Source: Halomonas sp. HL-48 (lineage in GTDB: Bacteria; Pseudomonadota; Gammaproteobacteria; Pseudomonadales; Halomonadaceae). From it: a stretch of 64,000 nt of DNA. The stretch is from assembly GCF_001314875.1 (NCBI RefSeq), contig NZ_LJZS01000015.1:23679-87678 (forward strand), read 5' to 3'. Below the pieces are notes generated by a model that was not told where the DNA came from, did no database searches, and saw only the letters and a program-made list of their open reading frames with translations. Each line of letters opens with the position of its first letter. Position 1 is the first letter of the stretch. This document shows positions 1-8,450 of this stretch, piece after piece. Position numbers and translations under genes: made by a program.

Positions 1-309
1 CTGCTGGATGAAGAGGGAGGCGCGGACGCCTTGGTAACGGCGTCGTATACGCTATTGGAGGGGGTGTTCGACGTGTTTCTGGAGCGCGGGGGCTTGCCCG
101 ACGGCATGCGACTGGCGACCTTTGGCGATCACCGGCTGCTGGATTTTCTGCCCCAGCCAATCAACTCGGCGCTGCAGGATTACGATCGCATCGCCGAACT
201 GACGCTGCGCTGCGCGCTGGCTGCCACCCAGGGCGATACGACTGGCGGTCAACAGGTGGTGGCGCGGCATTTGCGCACTCGCCACGCCGGGGCGCAAAAC
301 ATCGGTTAG
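1..309 (+). CDS. cra: Catabolite repressor/activator Cra (FruR), C-terminal part
   Basis: This is the last 102 codons of a LacI-family regulator whose start lies outside the window. The phrase LATFGDHRLLDFLP followed by an Ala/Leu-rich helix and a basic tail is the effector-domain end typical of Cra/FruR, which senses fructose-1-phosphate or fructose-1,6-bisphosphate and controls glycolytic and gluconeogenic promoters. The DNA-binding domain is not visible. It faces mgsA and pyk tail to tail, and a Cra-like half-palindrome is present in the pyk-gap promoter region, so a regulatory link to its neighbours is plausible but inferred. Another LacI-family member cannot be fully excluded. Confidence 0.8.
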   Translation: MLDEEGGADALVTASYTLLEGVFDVFLERGGLPDGMRLATFGDHRLLDFLPQPINSALQDYDRIAELTLRCALAATQGDTTGGQQVVARHLRTRHAGAQNIG

Positions 310-329
310 GCCCCGGCTAACCTGGCAGG

Positions 330-806
330 TTAGACGCTACGCGCGTCGGCCCAGGCGTTGGCGTCGGGAATCGACATGTCGTAGCGTTCGTCGAGGTAGG
401 GCGAGGAAAGCAGAAAGTCGGCGCTGGCTGCGTTGCACGCCACGGGCACGTTCCACAGCGCGGCCAGACGCAGCAGCGCCTTGACATCCGGGTCGTGGGG
501 CTGGGGGGCGAACGGGTCCCAGAAGAAGATCAGCACGTCGAGTGCCTGCTCGGCGATGCGCGCGCCAATCTGCTGGTCGCCGCCCAGCGGCCCGCTCATC
601 AAGCCTTCCACCGGCAGCCCCAGTTCATTGTGCAAACGCCTCGCCGTGGTGCCGGTACCGATCAGCTCGTGTCGGCTCAGCGTCTCCTGCCAGCGGGCCG
701 CCCATTCGAGCATTTCGGTTTTTTTGCCGTCGTGGGCAATCAACGCAATCCGCTTGCGGGCCTGAAGCGTACGAATGGCTTGGCGGGGTGGTCGCGCATC
801 GTTCAT
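330..806 (-). CDS. mgsA: Methylglyoxal synthase
   Basis: This 158-residue cytosolic enzyme converts dihydroxyacetone phosphate to methylglyoxal plus phosphate, the glycolytic overflow bypass. Family motifs are visible in order: IALIAHDGKK near the N-terminus, GTGTTA (phosphate binding), SGPLGGDQQIGA with its catalytic Asp, then FFWDP and CNAASADF. Length is close to the usual 150 residues. The ATG is preceded by AGGAGAG at good spacing. It lies 25 bp downstream of pyk in the same orientation and is probably co-transcribed, which places the bypass next to the step that controls lower-glycolytic flux. Its 3' end faces cra. Confidence 0.95.
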   Translation of the reverse strand: MNDARPPRQAIRTLQARKRIALIAHDGKKTEMLEWAARWQETLSRHELIGTGTTARRLHNELGLPVEGLMSGPLGGDQQIGARIAEQALDVLIFFWDPFAPQPHDPDVKALLRLAALWNVPVACNAASADFLLSSPYLDERYDMSIPDANAWADARSV

Positions 807-831
807 GGCAGGGCTCTCCTGGACAGAATGA

Positions 832-2298
832 TTATTCGGCCTCGACGGCCAGCACCTTCATGGTGTTGGTGCCGCCATGGGCATTCATGTGATCGCCTCG
901 GGTGAGAATGACATGCTCACCTGGGCCCGCCAAGCCGTGGGCTGTCAATAGCGACAGTGCCTCTCCGTTGACGTCTTCTGCCTGCATGTGGGTAGTATCG
1001 AACGGAATCGAGACGACCCCCCGATAAAGCGCCATGCGACGCTGCGCAATGGGGCTGTGCGCCAGGCCGACAATGGGCAGCTTGGAGCGAATGCGCGAGG
1101 CAATCAAAGGGGTATAGCCCGTGGCGGTCATACAGGCAATCACGCTGACGCCTGCAAGGTGGTTGGCCGCATACATCGCAGAGAGGGCGATGGTTTCGTC
1201 AACGCGCTCGAAGCCTTCATGAATGCGGTGGCCCGATTCCTGGGCAATGCGTTCACGTTCGGCTCCGAGGCAGACGCGGTTCATGGCTTCGATGGTCTCG
1301 ACCGGATAATCACCGGCGGCCGTTTCGGCGGACAGCATCACTGCATCGGTGGCATCCAGCACCGCATTGGCGACGTCAAACACCTCGGCGCGGGTGGGCA
1401 GCGGCGACTCGATCATGGATTCCATCATCTGGGTCGCGGTAATCACCGCGCGGTTCAGCGTGCGGGCGTGCTTGATGATGCGCTTCTGCGTGCCGATCAA
1501 CGCTTCATCGCCAATTTCCACGCCCAGATCGCCGCGTGCCACCATGACCGCTTCCGAGGCCTGGATAATGCCGTCCAGCGTGGCGTCATTGGCCACGGCT
1601 TCGGCGCGTTCAAGCTTGGCGACCAGGCCAATTTCCTTACCGGCCTCGCCGAGTAGCGTTCGCGCCTCCTGCATATCCGCCGCGCTGCGCGGGAACGAAA
1701 CGGCCAGGTAGTCGACGCCGATCTCGACGGCGGTGGTCAGGTCGGCCTTGTCCTTCTCGGTCAGCGCCGGGGCTGACAGGCCGCCGCCCTGCTTGTTGAT
1801 GCCCTTGTTGTTGGACAGCTTGCCGCCCACGTGAACCCGGGTGTGCACTTCCTGGTCAACTACCTGAGTGACATCCAGCACCACACGGCCATCGTCGAGC
1901 AGCAGGCGGTCGCCGGTGGTGACATCGTCAATCAACGATTTGTAGTCACAGCCGACCCGTTCCTGGCTGCCCTGATCGGCGCCTAGCGCCATGTCGAGGA
2001 TGAACGGCTGGCCTTGAGTGAGATGGATAGCGCCATCCTGAAAGCGCGAAATACGAATTTTGGGGCCTTGAAGGTCGCCCAGTACCGCAACGCTGCGCCC
2101 CAGTCGCTTGGCGATCTCGCGAACGTCTTGCAGGCGGCGGCGGTGGTCGTCCGCGGCGCCATGGGAAAAGTTGAGGCGGACGACATCTACGCCGGCTTTC
2201 AGCATGGCGTCAAGCACGCCGGGGCGGTCGCTTGCCGGGCCTAGCGTGGCCACGATCTTGGTGCGACGTAGGGGTAGCGAGAGGGTTTGGCTCGTCAT
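832..2298 (-). CDS. pyk: Pyruvate kinase
   Basis: The 488-residue enzyme transfers phosphate from phosphoenolpyruvate to ADP. Visible motifs are RRTKIVATLGPASD (N-terminal), VVRLNFSHG, the metal-binding region LVAKLERAEAVAN and VMVARGDLGVEIG, and the substrate loop ATQMMESM. The reading frame extends upstream to 2364, but the ATG at 2298 has a Shine-Dalgarno AGGAG at correct spacing and matches the family N-terminus, so that start is chosen. It is divergent from gap, and the shared intergenic region carries a HexR-like operator. In ED-based organisms this step follows the KDPG aldolase and GAPDH steps. Confidence 0.96.
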   Translation of the reverse strand: MTSQTLSLPLRRTKIVATLGPASDRPGVLDAMLKAGVDVVRLNFSHGAADDHRRRLQDVREIAKRLGRSVAVLGDLQGPKIRISRFQDGAIHLTQGQPFILDMALGADQGSQERVGCDYKSLIDDVTTGDRLLLDDGRVVLDVTQVVDQEVHTRVHVGGKLSNNKGINKQGGGLSAPALTEKDKADLTTAVEIGVDYLAVSFPRSAADMQEARTLLGEAGKEIGLVAKLERAEAVANDATLDGIIQASEAVMVARGDLGVEIGDEALIGTQKRIIKHARTLNRAVITATQMMESMIESPLPTRAEVFDVANAVLDATDAVMLSAETAAGDYPVETIEAMNRVCLGAERERIAQESGHRIHEGFERVDETIALSAMYAANHLAGVSVIACMTATGYTPLIASRIRSKLPIVGLAHSPIAQRRMALYRGVVSIPFDTTHMQAEDVNGEALSLLTAHGLAGPGEHVILTRGDHMNAHGGTNTMKVLAVEAE

Positions 2299-2364
2299 TG
2301 CGCATTCTCCTGGGTCGGCCATGGTTGTTGTTAGCGCCGCATTGGGCATTGAAATTGCGGGCAA

Positions 2365-2576
2365 TTAAGTTGTGGACTACGATAGCGTTTATATAGTAAT
2401 TTTACTACATATTGATCGATAAGCCGCCTTATGAAGGACCTGAAACGTCTTAAAGGTCCCCAAAAGACGCTTAAATACGTATTTTTAGTAATTTTTTGCC
2501 GAGAGTGGAATTGAATGCATGGCAGGAGGTTCCGTTAGATCCCGGTAAACGTTCTCTGCAAATGTGAGGTGCTTTC
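2365..2576. promoter_or_regulatory. Divergent pyk/gap promoter region
   Basis: This AT-rich stretch separates pyk (minus) from gap (plus). It contains the HexR-like palindrome at 2394-2409. It also has a Cra-like half site TGAAACGTCTTA at 2441-2452, enclosed by the inverted repeat GGACCT (2436-2441) and AGGTCC (2454-2459). A second TAGTAATTTTTT half site occurs near 2486-2498. No open reading frame of interest is seen. The -10 and -35 boxes cannot be assigned with confidence. Confidence 0.6.
2394..2409. promoter_or_regulatory. Predicted HexR operator (pyk/gap)
   Basis: TAGTAATTTTACTACA reads TGTAGTAAAATTACTA on the minus strand and differs at only one of the first 15 positions from the zwf upstream site TGTAGTAAAATTACA. 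The core TAGTAA-TT-TTACTA is a perfect inverted repeat. The HexR family (RpiR type, KDPG-responsive) binds palindromes of this kind at zwf, edd, pyk and gap promoters in gammaproteobacteria. Binding here is inferred from sequence. Confidence 0.7.
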
Positions 2577-3584
2577 ATGACAATAAGAGTAGCGATTAAC
2601 GGCTTTGGCCGCATTGGCCGCAACGTCCTTCGCGCCCTGTATGAAAACGGCTATCGTGATCGTCTGCAGGTAGTGGCCATTAACGATCTGGGTGATCCGT
2701 CGCTCAACTCCCACCTGTTGCGCCACGACACCGTTCACGGCCACTTCCCCTATGCGGTAGAGCACGATGCCGAGAGTATCAGCGTCGACGGCGACCGCAT
2801 TGCCATCTCCTCGGAGCGTGACCCCGCGAAATTGCCCTGGGCATCCATGAATATCGATATCGTGATGGAATGCACCGGCTTGTTTACCAAGCGCGAAGCC
2901 GCCGCCCAGCATATTGCGGCGGGCGCAAAGCGGGTGCTGATTTCAGCGCCAAGCCCGGACGCCGACGCCACGGTGGTTTATGGAGTCAACGACGACGTGC
3001 TGACTGCCGAGCATACGGTGGTGTCGAATGCGTCCTGCACCACCAATTGCCTGGCGCCGGTGGCCAAGGCGTTGAACGATACGGTGGGCATCGAGAACGG
3101 TCTGATGACCACGGTGCATGCCTACACCAATGACCAGAACCTGTCCGACGTCTATCACTCCGACCCTTACCGGGCGCGCAGTGCAACGCACTCGATGATC
3201 CCAACCAAGACTGGCGCCGCCGCCGCGGTCGGTCTGGTACTTCCCGAGCTTGCCGGCAAGTTCGACGGGCTTGCCGTGCGCGTGCCGGTTATCAACGTCT
3301 CGCTGGTGGATCTGACGTTTAACGCTGGGCGTGATACCACCAAGGAAGAGATCAACGAGATCGTCGAGAAAGCCGCTGCCAAGTCACCGGTGCTCGCTGT
3401 TAACGCCGAGCCGCTGGTGTCTATTGACTTCAATCACGATGCCAATTCGTCGACCTTCGATGCCAATCACACCCGTGTGAATGGTCGCCTGGTGAAGATC
3501 ATGGCCTGGTACGACAACGAATGGGGCTTCTCCAACCGCATGCTGGACACCGCCGAAGCCATGCAGGCGGCAGCAACCAAGTAA
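2577..3584 (+). CDS. gap: Glyceraldehyde-3-phosphate dehydrogenase, type I
   Basis: This 335-residue enzyme oxidises glyceraldehyde 3-phosphate to 1,3-bisphosphoglycerate with NAD(P). The N-terminal Rossmann motif [10 protein letters not shown] is intact. The catalytic Cys154 lies in SNASCTTNC and His181 in TVHAYTNDQ, and the C-terminal [10 protein letters not shown] is canonical. GAGGT precedes the ATG. The residues after the second strand read INDLGD rather than the INDP of strictly glycolytic enzymes, as in some pseudomonad paralogues, so cofactor preference is open. Promoter position next to a HexR-like site supports coupling to the ED pathway. Erythrose-4-phosphate dehydrogenase is less likely. 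Confidence 0.94.
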   Translation: MTIRVAINGFGRIGRNVLRALYENGYRDRLQVVAINDLGDPSLNSHLLRHDTVHGHFPYAVEHDAESISVDGDRIAISSERDPAKLPWASMNIDIVMECTGLFTKREAAAQHIAAGAKRVLISAPSPDADATVVYGVNDDVLTAEHTVVSNASCTTNCLAPVAKALNDTVGIENGLMTTVHAYTNDQNLSDVYHSDPYRARSATHSMIPTKTGAAAAVGLVLPELAGKFDGLAVRVPVINVSLVDLTFNAGRDTTKEEINEIVEKAAAKSPVLAVNAEPLVSIDFNHDANSSTFDANHTRVNGRLVKIMAWYDNEWGFSNRMLDTAEAMQAAATK

Positions 3585-3595
3585 CGTCCTCCCTC

Positions 3596-4645
3596 TCAAG
3601 GGCAGGTATCGCCGGGCAGCAGTTGCGTCTTGAGCAGCTGCTGTTCGGCGGGCAGGTGGCCAAGAATCATCTGCGCCGCGACTCGGCCCTTGCCCACGCT
3701 ATCCTGGCGCACGGTGGTCAATCGTGGCGCCCGGTACTGGCCCTCTGCAATACCGTCAAAGCCGGTAATGCGTAAGTCCTCAGGCACCCGAATGCCGCGC
3801 TGTTCGGCAAGCGTCAGCGCCGTCAAGGCAATACGATCCGACATGCACAGCAGCAGGTCAGGGCGCAGATGCTCGGGCTGATCAAGTATTTCTGCCAATA
3901 CCGGGCTGCACACGTCGAAGGTATTCTCTTCAATATTCCATAGCGGCACCGCGCCGGGCGTGATGCCGTGTTCTTCCAGCGCCTCATAAAAGCCCGCCAG
4001 CCGCGCGCGGCTGATGGTGCTGGTGCTCGGCAGCATGGTATGGGCGGCCGTTACGCGGCCGTTGCAGGGCTCGACGGTCAGCCTCAGGTTGATGATCGCC
4101 GGGCGCTCGGGGCGCTGCTTGAGTGCATGGCAGGCAATACGATAGCTGGCTTCGGTGTCGTCGATATGCACCGTCGGGCATCCCTCTACGTCAAAATCCA
4201 CCGACACCAGCGGGCGCTGGAACGGCAAGCGTTGCAGCAGCTGATTGTTGGGCATCAGGCCGTAGACGATAAAGCCGTCGGCGATGTTGGCTGAGCCTGC
4301 GGGTTGCGAGTCGTGGCCGCGTCCCGGCAGTAGCAGGAGCGTATGACCATGGGCGTCCAGCACTTCGGCGACGCCGGATAAAAACTCGCTGGCGACCGCA
4401 TCATTCAGGCTGTAGGTGAGGCTCTCCGCCAGCACCACGGCCACGATGCGTGAGCGCCCGGTACGCAGGCTGCGGGCCTTGGCGTCGGGGCCGCTGTAGC
4501 CAAGCCGGGCAGCCTCGCTGAGGATGCGTTCGCGAAGCGTGGGGGAGAGCTGGTCTGGCCGGTTGAACGCGTTGGAAATAGTGGCAGTCGAGACGCCGAG
4601 TTCACGGGCAAGGTCCTTGAGCGTCATTCGGCGTGGTGGTGTCAC
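3596..4645 (-). CDS. LacI-family regulator of the agl operon
   Basis: The 349-residue protein has an N-terminal helix-turn-helix (MTLKDLARELGVSTATISNA, from residue 7), the LacI hinge region with ARSL near residue 59, and a periplasmic-binding-protein-like effector domain ending FDGIAEGQYR...LTTVRQDS. A GTG start at 4645 is chosen because GGAAA lies just upstream; the ATG at 4627 lacks a ribosome binding site. It is the last gene after aglEFGAK and presumably binds the three LacI-type palindromes between aglE and the porin gene, releasing them when an alpha-glucoside or derived sugar is present. The position matches AglR of the rhizobial agl operon; the effector is unknown. Confidence 0.85.
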   Translation of the reverse strand: MTPPRRMTLKDLARELGVSTATISNAFNRPDQLSPTLRERILSEAARLGYSGPDAKARSLRTGRSRIVAVVLAESLTYSLNDAVASEFLSGVAEVLDAHGHTLLLLPGRGHDSQPAGSANIADGFIVYGLMPNNQLLQRLPFQRPLVSVDFDVEGCPTVHIDDTEASYRIACHALKQRPERPAIINLRLTVEPCNGRVTAAHTMLPSTSTISRARLAGFYEALEEHGITPGAVPLWNIEENTFDVCSPVLAEILDQPEHLRPDLLLCMSDRIALTALTLAEQRGIRVPEDLRITGFDGIAEGQYRAPRLTTVRQDSVGKGRVAAQMILGHLPAEQQLLKTQLLPGDTCP

Positions 4646-4707
4646 GGGATTTCCTATGCAGGCTAATTGTTATGCGTCCACCCGCAAGAATACCGACCCC
4701 CGCCACG

Positions 4708-4740
4708 CCACGACAAGCCCTATCAAGGGGCCTGTCGTGG
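4708..4740 (-). terminator. Hairpin between aglK and the LacI gene
   Basis: CCACGACA (4708-4715) pairs with TGTCGTGG (4733-4740), and GCCC/GGGGC extend the stem inside. There is no T-run on either strand, so it is not a clean intrinsic terminator. It may be a processing or attenuation hairpin that lowers regulator expression relative to the transport genes. Confidence 0.35.
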
Positions 4741-4773
4741 GCCGGGGGGGTGATGAAAAGGGAGGTACGCTGT

Positions 4774-5880
4774 TCAGGCGGCGTGTCGTTGGTCAGGCAA
4801 GTCTAACGCCGCGCCACGCCCGTCGAACAGGTGAACATGTTGGGTATCCGGCACCAGGGCGACAAACTGGCCTTGTTGCCAATGGCTGGGAGCCTCGCCG
4901 CGATGGATGAGCAGCGTATCACCTTCCTTGGGCTCCAGATAAACGTAAACCTCGTTACCCAGGTATTCGACGTTGACCACTTCAAAACGGTTGTCGCCCG
5001 AGGGCTCTGCCAGGCGAAGGTGTTCCGGGCGCACGCCCAGCGTCAGTGGCGTGCTTGACGGCAGGCGCTGGGCATCCTGGGGCAGGGCGAGCTCGCCCAC
5101 GCCGGGGGCGCTTACCCGGCAGCCCTGGGCATCGCTGCCCTGCAGTTGAGCGGGCATAAAGTTCATCGTCGGCGAGCCCATAAAGCCAGCGACAAACTTG
5201 GTGGCAGGGCGCTGGTAAAGCTGGTGGGGGCTGCCGACCTGCTCGACGCGGCCACCGTTTAGCACCACGATCTTGTCCGCGAGCGTCATGGCTTCCACCT
5301 GATCGTGGGTCACGTAGATCATGGTGGAGCCCAAGCGATTATGCAGGCGGGCGATTTCGTTGCGCATTTGCACGCGTAGTGAGGCGTCCAGGTTGGAAAG
5401 CGGCTCATCAAACAACAGAATGCGCGGCTCACGTGCCATGGCGCGCCCCATGGCCACCCGCTGGCGCTGGCCACCAGAAAGCGCCTTGGGCTTGCGATGT
5501 AGCAGCTCTTCCAACTGAAGAATTTTGGCGGTGCTCATCACACGCTCGTTAACCGTTTCATCCGTCTCTTTGGCAAGCTTCAAACCAAATGCCATATTGT
5601 CGTACACGGTCATATGCGGGTAGAGCGCGTAGGACTGGAATACCATCCCCACACCGCGTTCACGTGGCGGTAAGTCGTTGACCACGGTGTCGCCGATGCG
5701 CAAATCGCCATCGGTGATCGACTCAAGTCCCGCAATCAGGCGTAACAGGGTGGATTTACCGCAGCCCGACGGACCGACGAAAACGACGAACTCTCCATCG
5801 CCCACCTCTAAGTCAACATCGACGATAATGTGGTCGCGGCCAAACACTTTGTTGATTTTTTCAAGTGTAACACTTGCCAT
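4774..5880 (-). CDS. aglK: Alpha-glucoside ABC transporter ATPase (AglK/MalK type)
   Basis: This 368-residue CUT1-family ATPase powers sugar import at the cytoplasmic face. It shows Walker A GPSGCGKS, a Q-loop in GMVFQSYALYPHMTV, the signature LSGGQRQR, Walker B RILLFDEPLSNLDA and the switch His in VTHDQVEAM. A C-terminal OB-fold regulatory domain follows (LGVRPEHL). The AGGAGT upstream of the ATG supports the start. It sits after aglA as the fifth gene of the operon and would energise AglF/AglG. Confidence 0.95.
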   Translation of the reverse strand: MASVTLEKINKVFGRDHIIVDVDLEVGDGEFVVFVGPSGCGKSTLLRLIAGLESITDGDLRIGDTVVNDLPPRERGVGMVFQSYALYPHMTVYDNMAFGLKLAKETDETVNERVMSTAKILQLEELLHRKPKALSGGQRQRVAMGRAMAREPRILLFDEPLSNLDASLRVQMRNEIARLHNRLGSTMIYVTHDQVEAMTLADKIVVLNGGRVEQVGSPHQLYQRPATKFVAGFMGSPTMNFMPAQLQGSDAQGCRVSAPGVGELALPQDAQRLPSSTPLTLGVRPEHLRLAEPSGDNRFEVVNVEYLGNEVYVYLEPKEGDTLLIHRGEAPSHWQQGQFVALVPDTQHVHLFDGRGAALDLPDQRHAA

Positions 5881-5936
5881 GGGTGACTCCTTGCCAACCT
5901 CAAGGCCCTATTGCCGTGGGTTGGCCTGTTGTTGTG

Positions 5937-7598
5937 TTAAAGCGGTGTTGTCTGGGCGATGCGCATAAAGGCCGCCTGGTACGCGGGTAGCGTCAGCTGG
6001 TCGCCGTCACGCTGATAGTTAAAACCGTGACCATCAAGGTCCGCCGTTACCGGCACGGGTAGCGTGATATGGTGCGCTTGGTCGGTCAGGTTAAAGACAC
6101 ACAGTAGGGTGTCATCGCCACGCTGGCGGGTGAAGCCCAGTAGGTCGTCGCCCACGTTAACCAATGTCAAATCACCATCAAGCAGCGCGGCGTGATCGCG
6201 TCGAAACGCCAATAGCTGACGTGTGGCATTGAGCGTTGACGTGGGGTCGTCCTGTTGCTGGCTGACGGCAAGCTCGCGGTGGCGCGGAGCAACCGGTAGC
6301 CAGGGTTCAATGCTTGAGAAGCCCGCCTGGGCCGAGTCATCCCAGGGCATCGGCGTGCGGCAGCCGTCGCGTCCCTTGAACTCGGGCCATAGTACTTTGC
6401 CGTAGGGGTCCTGAATGCGCTCGAAAGGCACCTCGGCCTCGGGCAGACCCAGCTCTTCACCTTGGTAAAGGCAGACGCTGCCGCGCAGGGAAAACAGCAT
6501 CGCCAGGGCGACTTTCGGGTAGGCCTCCGGGTCCTCATCAGCCCCCCAGCGCGTGGCGCTGCGCACCACATCGTGATTCGACGTGGCCCAGCACGGCCAG
6601 GCATCGCCGGCCAGCCGCTGGAAGCGCTCGATCACCTCGCGCAAATACTTAGCGGAATGCGGTTTGTTGAGCAGGTCGAAGGTGTACGCCATGTGCAGCT
6701 TGTCGCCGCCGGCGGTGTACTCTGCCATGCGTTCCAGCGGGTTATCATCGCCAATTTCGCCCACTGTAGTGGTGCCCGGGTATTCGTCCATCAGCGCGCG
6801 CAGATCCTTGAGAAAATCCAGGTTCTCGGGACGGCTGAGGTCGTAGACGTGGCGCTGCCAGGTATAGGGATTGCTGTCAGGCGCGCCCAAGGTCTTGGCT
6901 TCTCCTTTGGGCACCGGCGGATTATCGCGCAGCTTAGCGTCGTGAAAGTAGAAGTTGACGGTATCCAGACGGAAGCCGTCGACGCCCAGGTCGAGCCAGA
7001 AGCGCATATTGTCGAGCTGCGCCTGGCGGGCGTCCGGGTGATGAAAGTTGATATCCGGCTGGCTGGTCAGAAAATTGTGCATGTAGTACTGCTGACGGCG
7101 CGAATCAAAGGTCCACGCCGAGCCACCAAAGATCGATAGCCAGTTGTTGGGGGGTGTGCCATCGGGCTTGGGGTCGGCCCAGACGAACCAGTCGGCCTTG
7201 GGGTTGGTGCGATCCTGGCGACTTTCCTGAAACCAGGGGTGCTGGTCCGAGGTGTGGCTTATCACCTGGTCGATCATCACCTTCAGGCCCAGCTGGTGGG
7301 CGCGGGCGAGCAGCGTCTTGAAGTCGTCCAGGGTGCCGAACATCGGGTCAACATCGCAGTAGTTGCTGATGTCGTAGCCAAAATCGAGCATGGGCGAGGT
7401 GAAAAACGGCGACAGCCAGATACCGTCAACGCCCAATGAGGCGACATAGTCGAGCTTTTCGGTGATGCCGCGCAAATCGCCAATGCCGTCGCCGCGGCTA
7501 TCCATAAAGCTACGCGGGTAAATCTGATAGATAACGCCGCCGCGCCACCAGGCGTTTGTGTCTTGCGTGTCTTGCATGAGTGAGTCCGTAGATAACAT
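5937..7598 (-). CDS. aglA: Alpha-glucosidase, GH13 (oligo-1,6-glucosidase/HaG type)
   Basis: The 553-residue enzyme hydrolyses terminal alpha-glucosidic bonds of disaccharides and short oligosaccharides. GH13 signatures are present: YQIYPRSF, DQVISHTSDQHPWF, the nucleophile Asp212 in DGFRLDTVNF, acid/base Glu281 in VGEIGDD, and Asp343 in SNHDVV. I recall the Halomonas sp. H11 alpha-glucosidase (about 538 residues, accepting maltose and sucrose, with transglucosylation) as nearly the same sequence with about ten fewer N-terminal residues. AAGGA before the first ATG supports this start. No signal peptide is seen, so it acts in the cytoplasm on sugars imported by AglEFGK. Confidence 0.95.
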   Translation of the reverse strand: MLSTDSLMQDTQDTNAWWRGGVIYQIYPRSFMDSRGDGIGDLRGITEKLDYVASLGVDGIWLSPFFTSPMLDFGYDISNYCDVDPMFGTLDDFKTLLARAHQLGLKVMIDQVISHTSDQHPWFQESRQDRTNPKADWFVWADPKPDGTPPNNWLSIFGGSAWTFDSRRQQYYMHNFLTSQPDINFHHPDARQAQLDNMRFWLDLGVDGFRLDTVNFYFHDAKLRDNPPVPKGEAKTLGAPDSNPYTWQRHVYDLSRPENLDFLKDLRALMDEYPGTTTVGEIGDDNPLERMAEYTAGGDKLHMAYTFDLLNKPHSAKYLREVIERFQRLAGDAWPCWATSNHDVVRSATRWGADEDPEAYPKVALAMLFSLRGSVCLYQGEELGLPEAEVPFERIQDPYGKVLWPEFKGRDGCRTPMPWDDSAQAGFSSIEPWLPVAPRHRELAVSQQQDDPTSTLNATRQLLAFRRDHAALLDGDLTLVNVGDDLLGFTRQRGDDTLLCVFNLTDQAHHITLPVPVTADLDGHGFNYQRDGDQLTLPAYQAAFMRIAQTTPL

Positions 7599-7607
7599 GA
7601 AAAGTCC

Positions 7608-8450
7608 TTAGCCTTTGACTGCGCCGGCGGTAAGCCCCGAAACGATGCGCCGCTGGAAGATAATCATCAGCACCACGAGGGGCACGGTAACCACCACAGA
7701 GGCTGCCATGATGGGCCCCCAGGGCAGCTCGTGGGCGCTGCCGCCGGACAGCAGCGCAATCGCCACCGGCACCGTGCGCTGGGTGTCGCTGAGGGTGAAG
7801 GTGAGCGCGAATAAAAACTCGTTCCAGGCGGCAATAAACGCAAGCAGCCCGGTGGTTGCCATGGCAGGCCACATCAGCGGTAGAAACACCTTGGTAATGG
7901 TGATCCACGGCGTTGCGCCGTCCATGATCGCGGCTTCCTCAAGCTCCATCGGCAACTGCTTCATAAAGGTGGTCAGCACCCATACCGTGAAGGGCAGCGT
8001 GAAGATGGTGTAGCTCAGGATCAACGCGGCGGGGTTGTTGTATAAATTCAGCGTGCGGATTACCTCAAACAGCCCCGAGAGCACTGCTACCTGGGGAAAC
8101 ATCGACACGCCAAGAATGATCAGCAGCACCGTTGAGCGACCGCGAAAGCGCACCCGCCCCAGTGCGTAAGAGGCCGTAATGCCCAGCAGCAGGGCGATAA
8201 ATACCACGCTGATCGACACGACAATCGAGTTAAGGATGGCGCGTAAAAAGCTGGCCTCGGTCAGTATTTGCACGTAATTGCTTACGTCCCAGGTAGAGGG
8301 CCAAAGCTCAATACGGAACAGGTCGCTTGACGGCTTGAACGAGGTGATCACCGCGTAATAAAACGGAAAGACGGCGTAGACCATGATCAGCGCGACTAGC
8401 GCCCAAAAACCAACCCGCTTGGCAATTTTGCCCAGCTGACGTGTGGTCAT
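7608..8450 (-). CDS. aglG: Alpha-glucoside ABC transporter permease (AglG/MalG type)
   Basis: This 280-residue inner-membrane permease has about six transmembrane helices, starting around residues 15-35. The cytoplasmic EAA loop is visible as EEAAIMDGATPWITITKVFLP, where it docks on the ATPase. The ATG overlaps the stop of aglF by four bases (ATGA), indicating translational coupling. The gene ends nine bases before aglA. MalG-type proteins form the translocation channel with the MalF-type partner. Confidence 0.93.
   Translation of the reverse strand: MTTRQLGKIAKRVGFWALVALIMVYAVFPFYYAVITSFKPSSDLFRIELWPSTWDVSNYVQILTEASFLRAILNSIVVSISVVFIALLLGITASYALGRVRFRGRSTVLLIILGVSMFPQVAVLSGLFEVIRTLNLYNNPAALILSYTIFTLPFTVWVLTTFMKQLPMELEEAAIMDGATPWITITKVFLPLMWPAMATTGLLAFIAAWNEFLFALTFTLSDTQRTVPVAIALLSGGSAHELPWGPIMAASVVVTVPLVVLMIIFQRRIVSGLTAGAVKG

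Noticed and set aside
988..1656. 222-codon frame antisense to pyk
   Set aside because: His/Gly-rich shadow with no motif, fully inside a certain gene.
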